Shown here in pieces: positions 8,102-16,298 of a DNA stretch of 64,000 bases (the first letter of the stretch is position 1; each line of letters begins with the position of its first letter). The translations under genes and the position numbers were made by a program. The stretch lies in NCBI RefSeq assembly GCF_000712595.1, contig NZ_JOTN01000017.1, positions 1 to 64,000 of the forward strand, given 5' to 3'. The notes under the pieces were generated by a model. It did no database searches. It was given only the letters and a program-made list of their open reading frames with translations, and was not told where the DNA came from. Source of the stretch: Bacillus manliponensis (GTDB lineage Bacteria; Bacillota; Bacilli; Bacillales; Bacillaceae_G).

Positions 8102-9033
8102 TGATTGAGGTAGAAAAGGTATCAACGAAAAAGAGTACGGTAAAGCCTTTGACACTTTGGAAGCGGACAAGAGATTTCCGAACAGGGATGTTTTTTTTAG
8201 CGCCATCTATTGTATTGTTTTCTATCTTTCTATTTTATCCATTGTTTCGAACGATTTATTATAGCTTCTATCTAACTGACGTAAATGGCGAAGCAAACTT
8301 ATTTGTAGGGTTGGAGAATTATCAGTACTTGTTTTCTGATCCGACATTTCATAAAAGTATTAAATCTACGTTGTTATTTGTGTTATATACAGTTCCTCTG
8401 AGTATCGTCTTGGCTTTATTTTTAGCGTTATTGGCAAATGAGAAGTTAAAAGGAATTGGGATTTTCCGAGTGCTATTTTCTTCTACGATGGGAATTTCCA
8501 TAGCTGCAAGTGCGGTTATTTGGTTGTTTTTATTTCACCCAAGCGTTGGATTTTTCAATAATGTGCTCGGGATGATGAACATTGAAGCAATTGAATGGTT
8601 AACAAGTTCAGAATGGGCATTGTTTTCTGTATCGATTGCAACGATATGGGGAAATACGGGGTTTGCATTCCTTGTGATACTCGGAGGATTACAGAACATT
8701 GATACAACTTTATATGAAAGTTCATCGATTGATGGTGCAAGTTATTTGTATAAATTACGCCGTATTACATTGCCAATGTTATCTCCGACATTATTCTTTA
8801 TTATAACAGTGACGTTAATTGGGGCATTTCAAAGCTTTGGACAAATTGATATTTTAACGCGTGGTGGTCCGAATGATGCGACAAATTTAATTGTCTATTC
8901 TATTTATAAAGAGGCTTTCGTAAATTATCAATTTGGTACAGCAAGTGCACAGGCAGTCATTTTATTTCTTTTTATTTTCTGTGCGACATTACTTCAGTTT
9001 AAGTTCGCTGAGAGAAAGGTGCATTATAAATGA
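8101..9033 (+). CDS. ugpA: Glycerol-3-phosphate ABC transporter, permease UgpA
   Basis: Inner-membrane permease subunit of 310 aa with about six transmembrane helices. The EAA loop that contacts the ATPase is visible as YESSSIDGASYLYKLRRITL near residues 205-225. The ATG overlaps the ugpC stop (TAATG), indicating translational coupling, and its own end overlaps ugpE by 4 bp. It should form a heterodimer with UgpE. It belongs to the MalF-type family of binding-protein-dependent permeases. Confidence 0.87.
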   Translation: MIEVEKVSTKKSTVKPLTLWKRTRDFRTGMFFLAPSIVLFSIFLFYPLFRTIYYSFYLTDVNGEANLFVGLENYQYLFSDPTFHKSIKSTLLFVLYTVPLSIVLALFLALLANEKLKGIGIFRVLFSSTMGISIAASAVIWLFLFHPSVGFFNNVLGMMNIEAIEWLTSSEWALFSVSIATIWGNTGFAFLVILGGLQNIDTTLYESSSIDGASYLYKLRRITLPMLSPTLFFIITVTLIGAFQSFGQIDILTRGGPNDATNLIVYSIYKEAFVNYQFGTASAQAVILFLFIFCATLLQFKFAERKVHYK

Positions 9034-9851
9034 TTGTGAAAACGTGGAGATATCAGATCCTTTTTTATACGTTACTTGTAATAAGTGCAGCGATGATTTT
9101 TTTTCCAGTGTTATATGCTTTCTTATTAAGTTTTATGACACCAGAAGATATTCAAGCTAGAAGATTATTCCCATCAGAGTTTACTTTTACTAATTTTGAG
9201 AATGTATTTAAGAAAGTACCTTTATTTTCGTATTTAGCAAATAGTTTTATTGTCTCAACGCTCGTAATGCTAGGTCAACTTGTTGTATCAAGTTTAGCGG
9301 CGTACGCATTTGTATTTTTAAAGTTTAAAGGAAGAAATATCATTTTCTTTTTATTTATTTCAACGATGCTTATTCCTTGGGAAGCAACGATGGTACCAAA
9401 CTTTTTAACAGTGCAGCAATTTGGGTGGATGAATACATTTGCGGGAATGACCATTCCATTTTTTGCAACGGCATTTGGTATTTTCTTGTTACGTCAGCAT
9501 TTTATGACGCTGCCATATGAGTTAAAGGAAGCAGCATTTATTGAAGGGATTGGGCATTTAAAGTTTTTATTCCGCGTCGTTGTGCCTTACTGTAAAACAA
9601 GCTTTATTACACTCGGTGTATACAGCTTTTTAACAACATGGAATATGTACTTATGGCCACTTTTAATTACAAGTGATGAAAGCGTAAGAACGGTACAAAT
9701 TGGTGTGAAACAACTTCAATCACAAGAAGTTGCAACGGACTGGGGAAGCGTAATGGCAGGTGTTACAGTCATTGTGATTCCTACATTAATTCTACTCTTT
9801 TTAGGACAGAAACAATTGCAACAAGGTTTAACAAAAGGTGCAATCAAATAA
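9030..9851 (+). CDS. ugpE: Glycerol-3-phosphate ABC transporter, permease UgpE
   Basis: Second permease subunit, 273 aa, MalG-type, with about six helices and the EAA motif LKEAAFIEGIGHLKFLFRVV around residues 165-190. The start ATG overlaps the ugpA stop (ATGA), a classic coupled arrangement. The binding-protein gene follows after 22 bp. With UgpA it should form the channel that accepts substrate from the lipoprotein UgpB. Confidence 0.87.
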   Translation: MIVKTWRYQILFYTLLVISAAMIFFPVLYAFLLSFMTPEDIQARRLFPSEFTFTNFENVFKKVPLFSYLANSFIVSTLVMLGQLVVSSLAAYAFVFLKFKGRNIIFFLFISTMLIPWEATMVPNFLTVQQFGWMNTFAGMTIPFFATAFGIFLLRQHFMTLPYELKEAAFIEGIGHLKFLFRVVVPYCKTSFITLGVYSFLTTWNMYLWPLLITSDESVRTVQIGVKQLQSQEVATDWGSVMAGVTVIVIPTLILLFLGQKQLQQGLTKGAIK

Positions 9852-9873
9852 TACATGAAAAGGCGGGATTAAG

Positions 9874-11247
9874 ATGAAGTTTTGGAAAAAAAGTGCAGCT
9901 GTTATGATGGCAGCGACAATGGCTCTTTCTGCAACTGCTTGCTCTAGTAGTAAAACAGAAGGGAATGCTCAGAGAGAAAAAGTAGCTCCAGTAGAAAAGA
10001 ACGGTGATAAAACTGTCGTCCGCTTTTGGCATGCAATGGGTGGTAACATGCAAACTGTTTTAGATGAGATTGTGAGTGACTATAACAATTCTCAAGACAA
10101 GTATGAGATTAAACCAGAATTTCAAGGAACATACGAGGAGTCTTTAACAAAATTTAAAAATATGAAAGCTTCTAAAGAGGCACCTGCGCTTGTTCAATCT
10201 AGTGAAATTACGACGAAATATATGATTGATAGTAAGAAAATTACACCTATTCATAGTTGGATTGAAAAAGATAACTATGATACATCGAAATTAGAAAAAG
10301 CAATTACAAATTACTATTCTGTTGATGGCAAAATGTACTCTATGCCGTTTAACTCATCTACACCTGTATTAATTTACAATAAAGATGCCTTTACAAAGGC
10401 AGGTTTAGATCCAGAAAAAGCTCCTAGAACATATGAGGAATTAAAAGAAGCAGCAAAGAAACTAACAATTAAAGAGGGCGATAGCGTAAAACAGTATGGT
10501 TTCTCTATGTTAAATTATGGCTGGTTCTTTGAAGAGTTATTAGCAACGCAAGGTGGATTATATGTAGATAAAGAGAATGGACGTAAAGGAGCTGCAACGA
10601 AAGCGGTATTTAACGGAGAAGAGGGACAAAAAGTATTTGGCTTATTAGATGAAATGAATAAAGCAGGTACACTTGGGAAGTATGGATCAAATTGGGATGA
10701 TATTCGCGCTGCATTCCAGTCTCAGCAAGTTGCAATGTATTTAGACTCTTCAGCTGGTGTTCGTGATATTGTTGATTCTTCTCAATTTAATGTCGGTGTT
10801 GCTTATCTTCCGCATCCAAAAGGTGTAGATCCAAATGGTGTTGTGGTTGGCGGAGCGTCGTTATGGATGACAAATATGGTGTCGGAAGAAACACAACAAG
10901 GTGCTTGGGACTTTATGAAATATTTAACTGAGGCAGATGTGCAAGCGAAATGGCATACAGAAACAGGGTATTTCTCTATTAATCCAGAGGCATATTCTCA
11001 TGATTTAGTAAAACAGCAATATGAAAAGTATCCACAGCTAAAAGTAACGGTAGAACAGTTACAAGCGACAAAATCTAATGTTGCAACACAAGGTGCACTT
11101 ATTACTGTTTTCCCTGAATCTCGTGATGCAGTTGTAAAGGCGCTAGAGGCAATGTATGAAGGAAAAGATAGTAAAGAAGCTTTAGATGAAGCAGCAAAAG
11201 CGACAGATCGTGCAATTAGTATTTCAAATCGTACAAATGGAAAATAA
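9874..11247 (+). CDS. ugpB: Glycerol-3-phosphate-binding lipoprotein UgpB
   Basis: Extracellular solute-binding lipoprotein, 457 aa. The signal peptide ends in LSATAC with the lipidated Cys at 23. The body matches the E. coli UgpB pattern as I know it: RFWHAMGG near the N-terminus, then MPFNSSTPVLIYNKDAFTKA, and late GGASLWMT and WHTETGYFSINPEAY. These favour glycerol-3-phosphate or its diesters over sugars, though the exact ligand is inferred. It is the last gene of ugpCAEB, unlike E. coli where ugpB is first. A bidirectional terminator follows. Confidence 0.88.
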   Translation: MKFWKKSAAVMMAATMALSATACSSSKTEGNAQREKVAPVEKNGDKTVVRFWHAMGGNMQTVLDEIVSDYNNSQDKYEIKPEFQGTYEESLTKFKNMKASKEAPALVQSSEITTKYMIDSKKITPIHSWIEKDNYDTSKLEKAITNYYSVDGKMYSMPFNSSTPVLIYNKDAFTKAGLDPEKAPRTYEELKEAAKKLTIKEGDSVKQYGFSMLNYGWFFEELLATQGGLYVDKENGRKGAATKAVFNGEEGQKVFGLLDEMNKAGTLGKYGSNWDDIRAAFQSQQVAMYLDSSAGVRDIVDSSQFNVGVAYLPHPKGVDPNGVVVGGASLWMTNMVSEETQQGAWDFMKYLTEADVQAKWHTETGYFSINPEAYSHDLVKQQYEKYPQLKVTVEQLQATKSNVATQGALITVFPESRDAVVKALEAMYEGKDSKEALDEAAKATDRAISISNRTNGK

Positions 11248-11248
11248 G

Positions 11249-11283
11249 AAAAAGCGTATCCTACCTTTAGGATACGCTTTTTC
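11249..11283. terminator. Bidirectional terminator between ugpB and the acetyltransferase gene
   Basis: AAAAAGCGTATCCTA pairs with TAGGATACGCTTTTT around a short loop. A and T tracts on both sides fit the convergent genes. Confidence 0.92.
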
Positions 11284-11796
11284 TTACGCTTCATCATGTA
11301 AAAATAAGACCATATGTTCCTCGTCCCAATATTGTCCGTTATACTTTAAGGAACGCTCTTGTACACCAAATGTTTTAAAGCCTAGAGATTCGTATAGCTT
11401 TTTGGCGCCATCATTGCCGACAACAACATCAAGCATAATTTGTTCTACGTCTAACTTCTTAGCTAGTTCAATACATGCTTTAATAAGAGATTTCCCGGCC
11501 CCAAGTCCACGTGCTTTAGGGGATACATATACGGAACCAATTTTTGCTTTATGCTCTTGTTTCACATATGGTTTCGTTTCCAGGGTTGCAACCCCAATCA
11601 GTTGGTTATCCTTAAACGCACCTAATGTATAGTTTTCATCCTGTGCTAATATTTGCGCTTTATATTCAATAGGATCTTCCTTATTAATAATATCTTCATA
11701 AGAAGAGCTGAAAGCTTCTGGATTTTGCTTTAATCCTTCCACACGAAGTTCTAAGTAAATTTCAGCGTCTTGTTTTGTTAATACACGGATTTCCAA
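11284..11796 (-). CDS. GNAT-family N-acetyltransferase
   Basis: Acetyl-CoA-dependent N-acetyltransferase of about 170 aa, probably cytoplasmic. The acetyl-CoA binding loop is visible as VSPKARGLGAGKSLIKAC (the Q/RxxGxG/A motif), followed by LDVVVGNDGAKKLYESLGF, typical of motif B. The substrate is unknown. TTG at 11796 (MEIRVL) is preferred as the start because GGAGG lies 9 nt before it. A GTG at 11805 overlaps the ribosome binding site itself. Confidence 0.85.
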   Translation of the reverse strand: MEIRVLTKQDAEIYLELRVEGLKQNPEAFSSSYEDIINKEDPIEYKAQILAQDENYTLGAFKDNQLIGVATLETKPYVKQEHKAKIGSVYVSPKARGLGAGKSLIKACIELAKKLDVEQIMLDVVVGNDGAKKLYESLGFKTFGVQERSLKYNGQYWDEEHMVLFLHDEA

Positions 11797-11937
11797 TAAT
11801 ATCACCCTCCAGAACGATAGAAGTCGTAATTTCTATTGTATAGTAAAATAAGAATAAGTTCAAAAAGAGCGTCTTTCTTGTTTATTCTTGAACTTAGATA
11901 ATATACAAATGTATGTAATAGATGTCAACTGAAACGG

Positions 11938-12115
11938 TTTATCCCGCTATTTGCGTGCTGTAATACTCCTACCTCAAAACTTGAGGAGTACGAAGAAGCT
12001 TAGGTGGAAGATAAACAGCACGAATCTAGCTACGACTTTTGAATGTAAAAGCCCGATTGGTCCGCCTAATAATCATTGGGGGTTCTCCACCCCAAATGAT
12101 TAAAGTTTCACTTTA
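11938..12115 (+). repeat. bcr1 repeat, full but diverged copy
   Basis: Starts TTTATCCCGCTATTTGCG and ends AAAGTTTCACTTTA, 178 bp. It is longer than the other copies because of extra bases around ATCTAGCTACGACTTTTGAA between the first hairpin and GTAAAAGCCCGATTGG. The right TTTAT has decayed to TTTAG. It lies between the two minus-strand genes. Confidence 0.8.
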
Positions 12116-12126
12116 GGAGGGGGTAT

Positions 12127-13503
12127 TCACTGAACTGGTAGTGTGATGATAAAGGTGGTACCAGCACCAAAGTGACTTCTTACATGAATTGTTCCTTTAT
12201 GTAATTCAATAATCTCTTTTACAACAGCAAGCCCAATTCCTTTACCACCTGTAGCTCGTGTTCGGGATTTATCTACACGATAAAAGCGTTCAAAAATATG
12301 AGGAAGGTCTTCAGGTGGTATCCCATCTCCTTCATCCTGTATTTCAACGGTGAATGTATGTTCAAGCTTTATCACCTTTATCGTAATGTGCGAGTGAGAG
12401 GGGGAATGTTGATATGCATTTTGTATTAAGTTCAGTATTACTTGTTCCATCCGGATTGTGTCAATTGATGTTTGAAAATCTTGTTCGCATTGAAGAGAAA
12501 GGGTAATTTGTTTTTGATGAAAAGCAGGTTTTGTTTTTTCGATAATTTTTTCAAGGAATGGGTATAATAATACGCATTCTTTTTTGATTACAAATTGGTG
12601 CTGTTCAAGCTGCACGAGATCGAATAAATCTTGGACAAGTTTCGTGATGCTTTCTGTTTCATCTTCAATAATCTGTAAATATTCTTCCCTTTCTTCTCTT
12701 GATAAAGTCTCCCTTTTTGCAACTTTTGCGTAACCTTTCATATAAGTAAGGGGTGTAAGTAACTCATGAGCGACACTTGCAAGAAACTCATTTCTTTCTT
12801 TTTTCATATAAGTGAGTTCGTTTGACAATCTTTCAATTGTTTTTGCTAAGCTTCCAAGTTCATCGTTTCGTTTAATGTTTAACGTAATAGGTTTATTTCG
12901 TTGTAACATTTTTTCCGTCGCTCGCTTCATTTGAACAAGAGGCGTTGTGATGACACGTGATAATACAAAGACCGAAACGGTTGTGAGTGCAATAATTAAT
13001 ACACCAACAATAATAAACTGTTCCGTTAAGCGGGTAATCATCTTCTTTAAAAAGGATGTATCTAAAAACATATGAACATAACCAGTTACTTTACCGTCTA
13101 TTGTAATGGGGCTAATAGTAGAAATATACTTAGATGTTTGCCAGTGTCGTTCACTGACAATACCTTCTTTTGAAATATTGTCTACTTTATGACTTAAATG
13201 TTTTTGCATTTCGCTCGTAATAGGATCTGAATACGCAATTACTTCTCCTAGGGGATTTGTGATTACTAATTTTGTATCTGCAGGGGAATGCGACTCCATT
13301 GCCGTAATGTGCTCCATAGCTCTTTTACTAGGACGCCTTTCAAGAAAGTCGCGGTACCAATTCCCTTTTGTAAGCAGTGCTGTTGTTTCTTCTTCAATAC
13401 GCATTTTGGAAAGTGTCGTATGAATAGACATGAAAGCAACGATTTCAATACATAATGCTAGGAGTAAAAAGCATGTTCCAAGCTTTAATGAAAGTTTATT
13501 CAT
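12127..13503 (-). CDS. HAMP-containing sensor histidine kinase
   Basis: Membrane histidine kinase, 458 aa, of an unidentified two-component pair. One transmembrane helix at about residues 9-29, an extracellular sensor of about 135 residues, a second helix about 163-183, HAMP to about 235, and a HisKA domain with His246 in SVAHELLTPLTYMKGYAKV. The HATPase domain shows N (NLIQNAYQHS), DEGDGIPPEDL, FERFYRVD and GGKGIGLAVV. The usual HELRTP box reads HELLTP, a minor change. It follows the regulator gene by 19 bp in one operon. No target or stimulus can be named from the sequence. Confidence 0.88.
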   Translation of the reverse strand: MNKLSLKLGTCFLLLALCIEIVAFMSIHTTLSKMRIEEETTALLTKGNWYRDFLERRPSKRAMEHITAMESHSPADTKLVITNPLGEVIAYSDPITSEMQKHLSHKVDNISKEGIVSERHWQTSKYISTISPITIDGKVTGYVHMFLDTSFLKKMITRLTEQFIIVGVLIIALTTVSVFVLSRVITTPLVQMKRATEKMLQRNKPITLNIKRNDELGSLAKTIERLSNELTYMKKERNEFLASVAHELLTPLTYMKGYAKVAKRETLSREEREEYLQIIEDETESITKLVQDLFDLVQLEQHQFVIKKECVLLYPFLEKIIEKTKPAFHQKQITLSLQCEQDFQTSIDTIRMEQVILNLIQNAYQHSPSHSHITIKVIKLEHTFTVEIQDEGDGIPPEDLPHIFERFYRVDKSRTRATGGKGIGLAVVKEIIELHKGTIHVRSHFGAGTTFIITLPVQ

Positions 13504-13522
13504 TGTGACTTCACAACCTTTA

Positions 13523-14203
13523 CTATGAATCGGGATCTTTTTTCCATTTATATCCCACTTTATAGACCGTCTCTAAATATTGCTCCACAGGGAAATTATA
13601 TTTTCGTAATTTATCGCGAATATTTCGAATGTGGGAGTCTATCGTTCGGTACTCAACATCCGTTTGAAAGCCCCAAATCTTTTCGATTAATTCATCGCGG
13701 CTGTAGGCTCGGTTCATATTTTGTAGAAACAGTCCTAGTAGTGAAAATTCAATTGGCGTAAGGGGCAGCTTTTCTTCATATGCTGTAACAATATGTTTTG
13801 TTCGATCCCATGTAATGCCTTGAAAAATTATAATATCTTCATTTTTTGTGCGGCGTAGTATTGCCTCAATTCGTGCAACTAATACTTGTTCATCAAATGG
13901 TTTTGTAATATAATCATCCGCTCCAATTGTAAGTCCTTTCACCATGTCATAATTTTGGTTACGTGCAGTTAGCATAATAATAGGGATGTTACTAAATTCT
14001 CGAATTTGCTTGCAAGTATCCCAGCCGTCTATTCCTGGCATCATGACATCTAGTAGGATAATATCGAAATCTTTTTGTTGTATTAGCTCTATAGCGTCAT
14101 GACCAGAAGTGATTTTTGTACAAAAGTGACCACGTGGGCTAAGAAATAAATCTAATAGACGTAGCATTCTTTCTTCATCATCTACTAATAAAATTTTTGC
14201 CAT
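13523..14203 (-). CDS. OmpR/PhoB-family response regulator
   Basis: DNA-binding response regulator of 226 aa, partner of the downstream kinase. The receiver domain has DDEE near residues 8-11, phosphoacceptor Asp52 (LLDVMMPG), Thr in MLTARN and Lys in YITKPF. The C-terminal winged helix carries YSRDELIEKIWG and RTIDSHIRNIRDKLRKY. The start at 14203 (MAKILLVDD) is preferred over an upstream TTG because GAGGTG stands 10 nt before it. A membrane-stress or antimicrobial-peptide role would be common for this class but is not shown here. Confidence 0.9.
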   Translation of the reverse strand: MAKILLVDDEERMLRLLDLFLSPRGHFCTKITSGHDAIELIQQKDFDIILLDVMMPGIDGWDTCKQIREFSNIPIIMLTARNQNYDMVKGLTIGADDYITKPFDEQVLVARIEAILRRTKNEDIIIFQGITWDRTKHIVTAYEEKLPLTPIEFSLLGLFLQNMNRAYSRDELIEKIWGFQTDVEYRTIDSHIRNIRDKLRKYNFPVEQYLETVYKVGYKWKKDPDS

Positions 14204-14344
14204 AATATGTGTACACCTCAAATCGTTCAGTAGTTCTTTTTATTTATTTTACACGAGAATATAAAAAAACTCTGTTTTTTGCTCAAGGGTAAGTCAATTT
14301 TCTTGTTTCCAAGTATTAAGGCTTTAAGATCGGTGTGCAATAGA

Positions 14345-14393
14345 GAAAGTGAAACTTCACTCAGTGGGAAAGCTTGTTAATACGGGATAAAAA
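14345..14393 (-). repeat. bcr1 remnant, reverse orientation, interior deleted
   Basis: AAAGTGAAACTTCACTCAGT (right end) is joined nearly directly to GTTAATACGGGATAAA (left end). About 105 bp of interior is missing. Confidence 0.75.
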
Positions 14394-14446
14394 CTTTTTT
14401 ATAGTGATATGTGTGGAAAATGCACTACTTTTGCACAACTCTTTTT

Positions 14447-14452
14447 TATAAT
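14447..14452 (+). promoter_or_regulatory. Candidate -10 element ahead of a structured leader
   Basis: A consensus TATAAT at 14447-14452 would start RNA near 14459. No good -35 lies at the ideal distance (TGCACT is at 14421, 20 bp upstream), so the promoter is tentative. Confidence 0.4.
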
Positions 14453-14477
14453 GGGACATGAAGCAACACAAATACCC

Positions 14478-14612
14478 TATGTTGCGACATAACGTCAGGT
14501 CATTTTAGCGATAAAATGACAATTCCATTCTATTGTGTACGTGAGATAGGAATTGGTTTTCGAATTCACCTCGCATCGGAATCGAAAGCTGTTCTTATCT
14601 CACACTTTTTTA
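14478..14612 (+). ncRNA. Putative structured leader or small RNA with three hairpins
   Basis: Three consecutive hairpins lie between a TATAAT and a small gene. The first is TATGTTGCGACATA (14478-14491). The second is GTCATTTT / AAAATGAC (14499-14520). The third is a 63-nt imperfect hairpin (14541-14603) whose base pairs GTGAGATAGGAA with TTCTTATCTCAC and whose inner arm pairs GGTTTTCGA with TCGAAAGCT using two G-T pairs. It is followed by ACTTTTTT, so it could terminate transcription before the ribosome binding site of the 40-aa gene at 14633. It could be a terminated small RNA or an attenuator. I do not recognise a known riboswitch class. Confidence 0.45.
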
Positions 14613-14632
14613 TACAAAAGGAGGGGCTAAAC

Positions 14633-14755
14633 GTGAATACGAAAGAAGAACGTTTGCAAAAAGAAAAACAAGAGCGCAATGCAGCAGTGATGTGTATTGC
14701 ATTATCAATGGTCATTTTAGTTGTATGTACAAATAAATTCCTTGCGATTTTATAG
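14633..14755 (+). CDS. Small membrane protein, 40 aa
   Basis: GTG start preceded by a strong GGAGGGG 7 nt upstream. The peptide has a charged N-terminal half (MNTKEERLQKEKQERN) and one hydrophobic helix (AAVMCIALSMVILVVC) with a short tail TNKFLAIL. The topology would leave the charged end in the cytoplasm. A strong terminator follows the stop by 3 bp, which supports a real gene. Function is unknown. It follows the structured leader and may be controlled by it. Confidence 0.65.
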   Translation: MNTKEERLQKEKQERNAAVMCIALSMVILVVCTNKFLAIL

Positions 14756-14758
14756 ATA

Positions 14759-14795
14759 AAAAAGTCCCGCACATCATATGTACGGGACTTTTTGT
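14759..14795 (+). terminator. Terminator of the 40-aa gene
   Basis: AAAAAGTCCCG(C)ACAT / ATGTACGGGACTTTTT forms a stem followed by a T-run. Confidence 0.9.
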
Positions 14796-14820
14796 TTTGA
14801 GGATAAGAGAATGCAATGGC

Positions 14821-14910
14821 TTATATAATCAACCACGGAAGGATTGCTAAACATGTTGTCACAAGCGCGGTTCCACTAATCAAGTAGAAAGCTTTTTTGT
14901 AATCTTGCAT
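14821..14910 (-). CDS. Small membrane peptide, 29 aa
   Basis: A start codon 8 nt after a perfect AGGAGG opens a frame of 29 codons: MQDYKKAFYLISGTALVTTC, then a hydrophobic end LAILPWLII. A single membrane helix is predicted for residues 8-29. Its ribosome binding site overlaps the stop codon (TAG in TTAGGAGG) of the 28-aa gene before it, so the two should be translated together. An alternative ATG nearer the site opens only 13 codons. Function unknown; no family recognised. Confidence 0.6.
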   Translation of the reverse strand: MQDYKKAFYLISGTALVTTCLAILPWLII

Positions 14911-14922
14911 GTGACATTCCTC

Positions 14923-15009
14923 CTAACATTTATTTAATGTTGTTGCTACATGTTTTCCGTCTACAAGTACTTTTACAATTGCTACCGTTACTTTAATGAA
15001 TTGTTTCAT
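14923..15009 (-). CDS. Small peptide, 28 aa
   Basis: ATG follows AAGGAG by 8-9 nt. The product begins MKQFIKVTVAIVKVLVDGKH and ends VATTLNKC. It is basic and hydrophobic with a short amphipathic or membrane-seeking stretch (residues 4-16). It is the first gene of a two-peptide unit with the 29-aa gene downstream. A plausible -10 (TATACT) lies about 40 bp upstream on the minus strand, separating it from fdhD. Function unknown: signalling peptide, small membrane regulator and toxin-like peptide are all possible. Confidence 0.6.
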   Translation of the reverse strand: MKQFIKVTVAIVKVLVDGKHVATTLNKC

Positions 15010-15098
15010 CTCTTATCGCTCCTTCGCGTCATATTGTAGTTTCAGTATAACGAATGATAGAAGAGAGAACGATCGATTCAGGTGACAAGAACATTACA

Positions 15099-15905
15099 CT
15101 ATTGTAAGGGTTGATATCCTTCAATTCGTTCTGGATGGGTATATATATTGCAAGAATTTCCCCTGATGAATCCGACAACTGTAATTCCTAAATCGTGAGC
15201 AAGTTCAAGCGCTAACTTTGTAGGGGCCGATTTAGAAAGGATAATTTCACAGCCGATTTTGGATACTTTTAATAAAATCTCTGATGAAATTCGTCCGCTA
15301 AAGGCAATGATTTTTCCTGTTACGGAAATATTGTTTCGCAAACAATAACCGTAAATCTTATCTAAAGCATTGTGACGGCCAATGTCCATTCGTGATACGA
15401 GAATGTTATGTTTATCACATAAAGCTGTATTATGAACACCACCTGTTTGTCTAAAAGTAGAAGAAGAGTGTTGCAAGTCGTTCATGAGACGGAAACAATC
15501 TGCTGGAGATAGTGTTACTTGTATGTGTTCCATCTTTTTTGCTTTTGCAGCATCGTTTATAAATACAAATCCTTGTCTACTTTTCCCACAACATGATGTG
15601 ACGTAGCGTTTGTTATAACATGCTTCATATAATTTATTTGTTGCAGAAGTTGTAACATGCACAAATCCTTTATCTGCTTGTATCCATAGTTTTTCAATAT
15701 GTTCGTAGGAAGGAATAATTCCTTCTGATACGAGAAAACCAACTGTCATATCTTCAATATAATCTGGTGTACAAACAATTGTTGCATGTTCTTCGCCGTT
15801 TAACTTGATTGTAACGGGGTACTCTGTTACAACTTCGTCTGTTTGTTCATGAAATCCTCCGCTTTCATAACGAATAACACGTAATGTTTCTTGAATTCCC
15901 CCCAT
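15099..15905 (-). CDS. fdhD: Formate dehydrogenase accessory sulfurtransferase FdhD
   Basis: Cytoplasmic protein of 268 aa that passes sulfur to the molybdenum cofactor of formate dehydrogenase. Family motifs include EYPVTIKLNGEE, DMTVGFLVSEGII, the cysteine loop RYVTSCCGKSRQG (Cys105-Cys106), GGVHNTAL, DIGRHNALDKIYG and FSGRISSEIL. The start at 15905 is chosen for AAGGGG 8 nt upstream; a 47-codon upstream extension is not plausible. It is transcribed divergently from the formate dehydrogenase gene that it serves. Confidence 0.93.
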   Translation of the reverse strand: MGGIQETLRVIRYESGGFHEQTDEVVTEYPVTIKLNGEEHATIVCTPDYIEDMTVGFLVSEGIIPSYEHIEKLWIQADKGFVHVTTSATNKLYEACYNKRYVTSCCGKSRQGFVFINDAAKAKKMEHIQVTLSPADCFRLMNDLQHSSSTFRQTGGVHNTALCDKHNILVSRMDIGRHNALDKIYGYCLRNNISVTGKIIAFSGRISSEILLKVSKIGCEIILSKSAPTKLALELAHDLGITVVGFIRGNSCNIYTHPERIEGYQPLQ

Positions 15906-16298
15906 GTTTATGTCCCCTTTAGTTATATTCTTTACACTTTGAAAGTAAAAAATCGAATTGTCACATATACATAACAGATTGCTTGGTAATTCTAAAATGG
16001 CTACGATATAATATAATGGTAACATTATACAGTTATATAAATACAAATTAAAAGGTAAAAACTTTTCTTTTTTTGGTAAAAGGTAGAATTTGCGTAAGTA
16101 TAGAAATGATTTATTAGGGGATTAGTTGCTTAAGTTTTGTATTCTTATATTTGTATATAAAGAGTGTTGTTGGCGAATTTGTTATAAAACATCAAGAATC
16201 AACTTCTAAGAACCGAATGAAAAAAGAGTGTGTCAGAATACATTATTGAAACCGCATTCAAAAATGTGTTGCACATTGGTTGTAAGGAGAGGGGAACG
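15906..16298. other. Divergent promoter region between fdhD and formate dehydrogenase
   Basis: About 390 bp of AT-rich sequence. A possible minus-strand promoter for fdhD reads TTTACT-16-TATAAC near 15925-15950. I found no clear Fnr, Rex or CcpA site and no open frame with a ribosome binding site. Confidence 0.4.

Noticed and set aside
11186-11632. Plus-strand 148-codon frame across the acetyltransferase gene
   Set aside because: It spans the terminator and runs antisense to a clear GNAT gene; composition is not protein-like.
16230-16298. Upstream extension of the formate dehydrogenase frame
   Set aside because: No ribosome site before 16230, whereas AAGGAGAGGGG directly precedes ATG 16299, where family similarity also begins.
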